Shown here piece after piece: positions 61,501 to 64,000 of a DNA stretch of 64,000 nt (position 1 is its first letter; every line of letters begins with the position of its first letter). The notes beneath the pieces are model-generated. The model saw nothing but the letters and a program-made list of their open reading frames with translations, did no database searches and had not been told where the DNA came from. Both the position numbers and the translations under genes were made by a program. The DNA comes from Apostichopus japonicus (lineage: Eukaryota; Echinodermata; Holothuroidea; Aspidochirotida; Stichopodidae), in assembly GCF_037975245.1 (NCBI RefSeq), contig NC_092568.1:30831501-30895500 (forward strand). Direction: 5' to 3'.

Positions 61501-64000
61501 CCCATATTGTTGGATACAGAAGATTTAGTGTTAAATCGTTTTCAGAGGTGTAGCTTACATACAGTAGATGGAGAAAGTGCATATGTATATTGGAGACAGG
61601 TTAGAGAGGAGCAAAGTAAAAAAAATCAAACTTTATTAGAGTCCTTTTTTTTTTCTTTTGACAAGTTTTATTTGTGAAATGATAAACAGAGCATGACACT
61701 GTCATCAAGAAATGTCAAAACCATGCAATGATGCTTCTTTAATTTTTGCCTCCATTTTTCAGTTACTACAATATAGAACTGGTGGTTTAGTTGCCTGCTA
61801 TGGAGATCACATACATGGGAGAATCTGCTCTGACACATTAAAAAGAGATATTTAATGAGGTCAACTTCCCATCTCCACAGTTTCTCCAAACCCAACTGGC
61901 AGACAAATCAAGAAAACATTTGCACCTTCAAACGGTTCCAAATCTTATCATCACTTTATCATCTTAGGCTTTGACTGAATTAAACCTACCTTGCCCTCTC
62001 CCAGTGGGTCACTATCAATTTTAGGTTGCAGGTCAATAGGTTGGGGTGAGTTGTTCTAAGCTGGTATGTAAACTATGCAAACTTTTTCAAACAAAGGAAT
62101 TTTTTTCGGGTATGGATGCTGCACGCCATTTGCCAGGCACAGACAACACCCATGAAGCGACCTTTTTATCCTGAGTCTGGGCAAGACTTAAAGCAGTCTT
62201 TGGCATTCATTTTGTTTTTCTTTGGAAAAAGTATTTGATACTAATAGAGGATGATAATTTATTTCTTCCTTTTTTTTGGGGGGGGGGGCATAGCAGCTTT
62301 GATGCATATCTTAAAGTTTTGTTTACCAACAAGTGCTGGAAATACTTCATGGGTTCTTGTATATATGAAAACTAATATACAAATTTGCAATTAGAATATC
62401 CATTTTGCATACTACTCTTGTACCCAATTACAGGTAAATCTTTCCCTGTAATATCCCATAACTATAACAGATCATTAAGCTTGACAAATTTATTTTGGCA
62501 CGTAATATGTACAACAAAAAAGGAAAAGGCAAAAGGTTAGAAAGTCGTTCCATAGCTAATTAGCATATATGATAAAAAACATTTTCAAGCTGGAGGGAAA
62601 GTCTAAATGTGATATGTGTTAGTTTGGAAACCTGAGAAAAACTAATTTTGAGAAATTCTCACTAAGTTGTATTAAATTGCTACAAACAGCTCCTTTAAAG
62701 TTGAACTTCCCTAGCAATCATTCAATGCCATAAGGGAAGCCTTGTCAGAGAATGGAACATTTTGGCTACCATCAAAAGTAATATAAGAGTCTGGGAAGTC
62801 AAGTTACTACATCTACCAGCCAGTGACTGTAGTAGTACTACTGGAGCCATCCATAAACAAGTCCCTGGAACTGCAATGAATAATCAGTCTGCAGAATTAA
62901 AGCGGCCATTTTGAGTTTGGTAGGCAATTTTACAAACCTTATCCTGTATTACCCGAGATAAAGGTATAATTGATCAAAGTAATTAGACACTTTCAGAAAA
63001 TGTTGTCCTTTATTTGAAATGGGAAAAACTGTTATGAAGATTTTTTCATTTTTTTTTATCTAATAGTATCACAAGTACAAGTTATGACAAGTTGAGAACT
63101 GAATATTAAAAATCATTAAGTACAGGTCTGCTCGTTAATTATTCATTGATCCATCCTTTAAAATATCTCAAAGGATGTCTTAGTTGGATTAATTGCGACC
63201 TAATTTTTGAGAAAGTCTCTCGGTATAGGTTTGCTATAATAGTTGGCCAAACTTAAAAGGCAGCCTAAAATCTCTGTAAATGGCACAAACTTTCCCCAGC
63301 CCATAAAAGATACCTCTACTATTACTTTACTGACAATAACACAAAAGATGACACTCTCTCAGTTAAATCCACGTCTTAATTATCTTTAGAGGATGATAGA
63401 CCTGGTATCATTTAAATGAGGGGTTTATTTCATTAACACTCACTCAGAGATGGTAAAAACATTGCTCATTTTGAAGAGACAAAAAAAGCCCCCCCCCCCA
63501 CTGATCAATAACTGTCAAAGGTAGAGCAGTTCCCTTCAAATATTCCATGTCAATGTTGACCAAAGTCCTTTGGAAAAAAGTTTGATTGACCTAAATCCAA
63601 TGATTGACTCGTTTTCCCAAACAAGGAGACAAAACCACCTGAGAGAAAGTCATTTGGATTCTTCAAACAGAATGCAGAGTAATTTAATTACCACTAAAGG
63701 GGGTCTGAACTTGCAAAATAGAAAGGTACACATTTGTCTCAAATACTGGTAAAGGATTGGAAAACTGGATTACACACACATGTGGGTCAAGTACGTTAGG
63801 AATGTGTGTTTTGTGTATCCGTGAAATATGATATTTTATCAAATTACAGATCCCTCCCCCTGACAACAAGGACAGGGTTGGGGAATGATGGTCCCCCGTA
63901 TGATTTTCACAACTTACTGCTCGATGCCAACACTGGTGGCAGTTTCGATGAACAATGGTCTGACTTCAGCCCATCCCCCACCCAATCCCCTTCTCCCAAC
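58582..64000. other. Upstream CRIM1 intron or 5' region, no confident exon
   Basis: About 5.4 kb upstream of the first identified CRIM1 exon. No cysteine-rich IGFBP or signal-peptide exon was found on the minus strand. It contains C-rich runs (58940-58950, 59719-59728, 59779-59788, 63490-63500), a G run at 62279-62289, and the minisatellite at 60902-61159. A weak exon candidate at 63918-63959 is discussed among the findings. Confidence 0.6.
60902..61159. repeat. 20-21-bp minisatellite, about twelve copies
   Basis: Diverged tandem copies of GGGCCCTAGGATAAATTAAT-like units; the last two copies (about 61120-61159) are nearly identical while earlier ones vary at a third of positions. It lies upstream of CRIM1 repeat a. 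Confidence 0.9.

Overview
The window looks like animal genomic DNA. It is AT-rich, has long introns with GT-AG boundaries, carries many mini- and microsatellites and a tRNA-derived SINE, and shows no bacterial gene organisation. Gene content and the SINE suggest a marine invertebrate, perhaps a deuterostome such as an echinoderm, but the species is an inference. It has two main parts. Region 1 (1-36007) is a head-to-tail macrosatellite. Sixteen complete 1797-bp backbones are separated by a 467-bp element that has about 21-bp imperfect terminal inverted repeats and is flanked by TTAA on both sides, giving an exact 2268-bp period. One junction (17864-17867) lacks the element and keeps a single TTAA, as a precise empty site would. 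Only four single-base differences were noticed among the units. The array stops at 36007, exactly on the last base of an element copy, where TTAA is replaced by unrelated DNA. No convincing gene was recognised in the unit. Region 2 (36008-64000) holds the 3' flank and then most of one large minus-strand gene, a CRIM1 (cysteine-rich motor neuron 1 / crm-1) orthologue. Fourteen exons (58579 down to 41411) can be joined without breaking the frame, and every internal junction is phase 1. They encode about 970 residues: three CRIM1-type N-terminal cysteine repeats, a shortened VWC1 fused to VWC2, five antistasin-like repeats, four classical VWC domains, a Lys/Pro/Ser/Thr-rich linker that includes a 30-nt microexon, one transmembrane helix and a 90-residue cytoplasmic tail. 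The signal peptide and IGFBP domain expected at the N-terminus were not found and should lie beyond 64000. Introns and flanks carry several unrelated minisatellites (periods 20-21, 23, 30, 32 and 37 bp), a long TA tract, and a SINE that ends 26 bases before a CRIM1 splice acceptor. In known animals CRIM1 is a membrane-anchored protein that binds BMP/TGF-beta-family ligands through its VWC domains and modulates their processing and delivery. The array lies about 5.4 kb beyond its stop codon and shares no recognised sequence with it.
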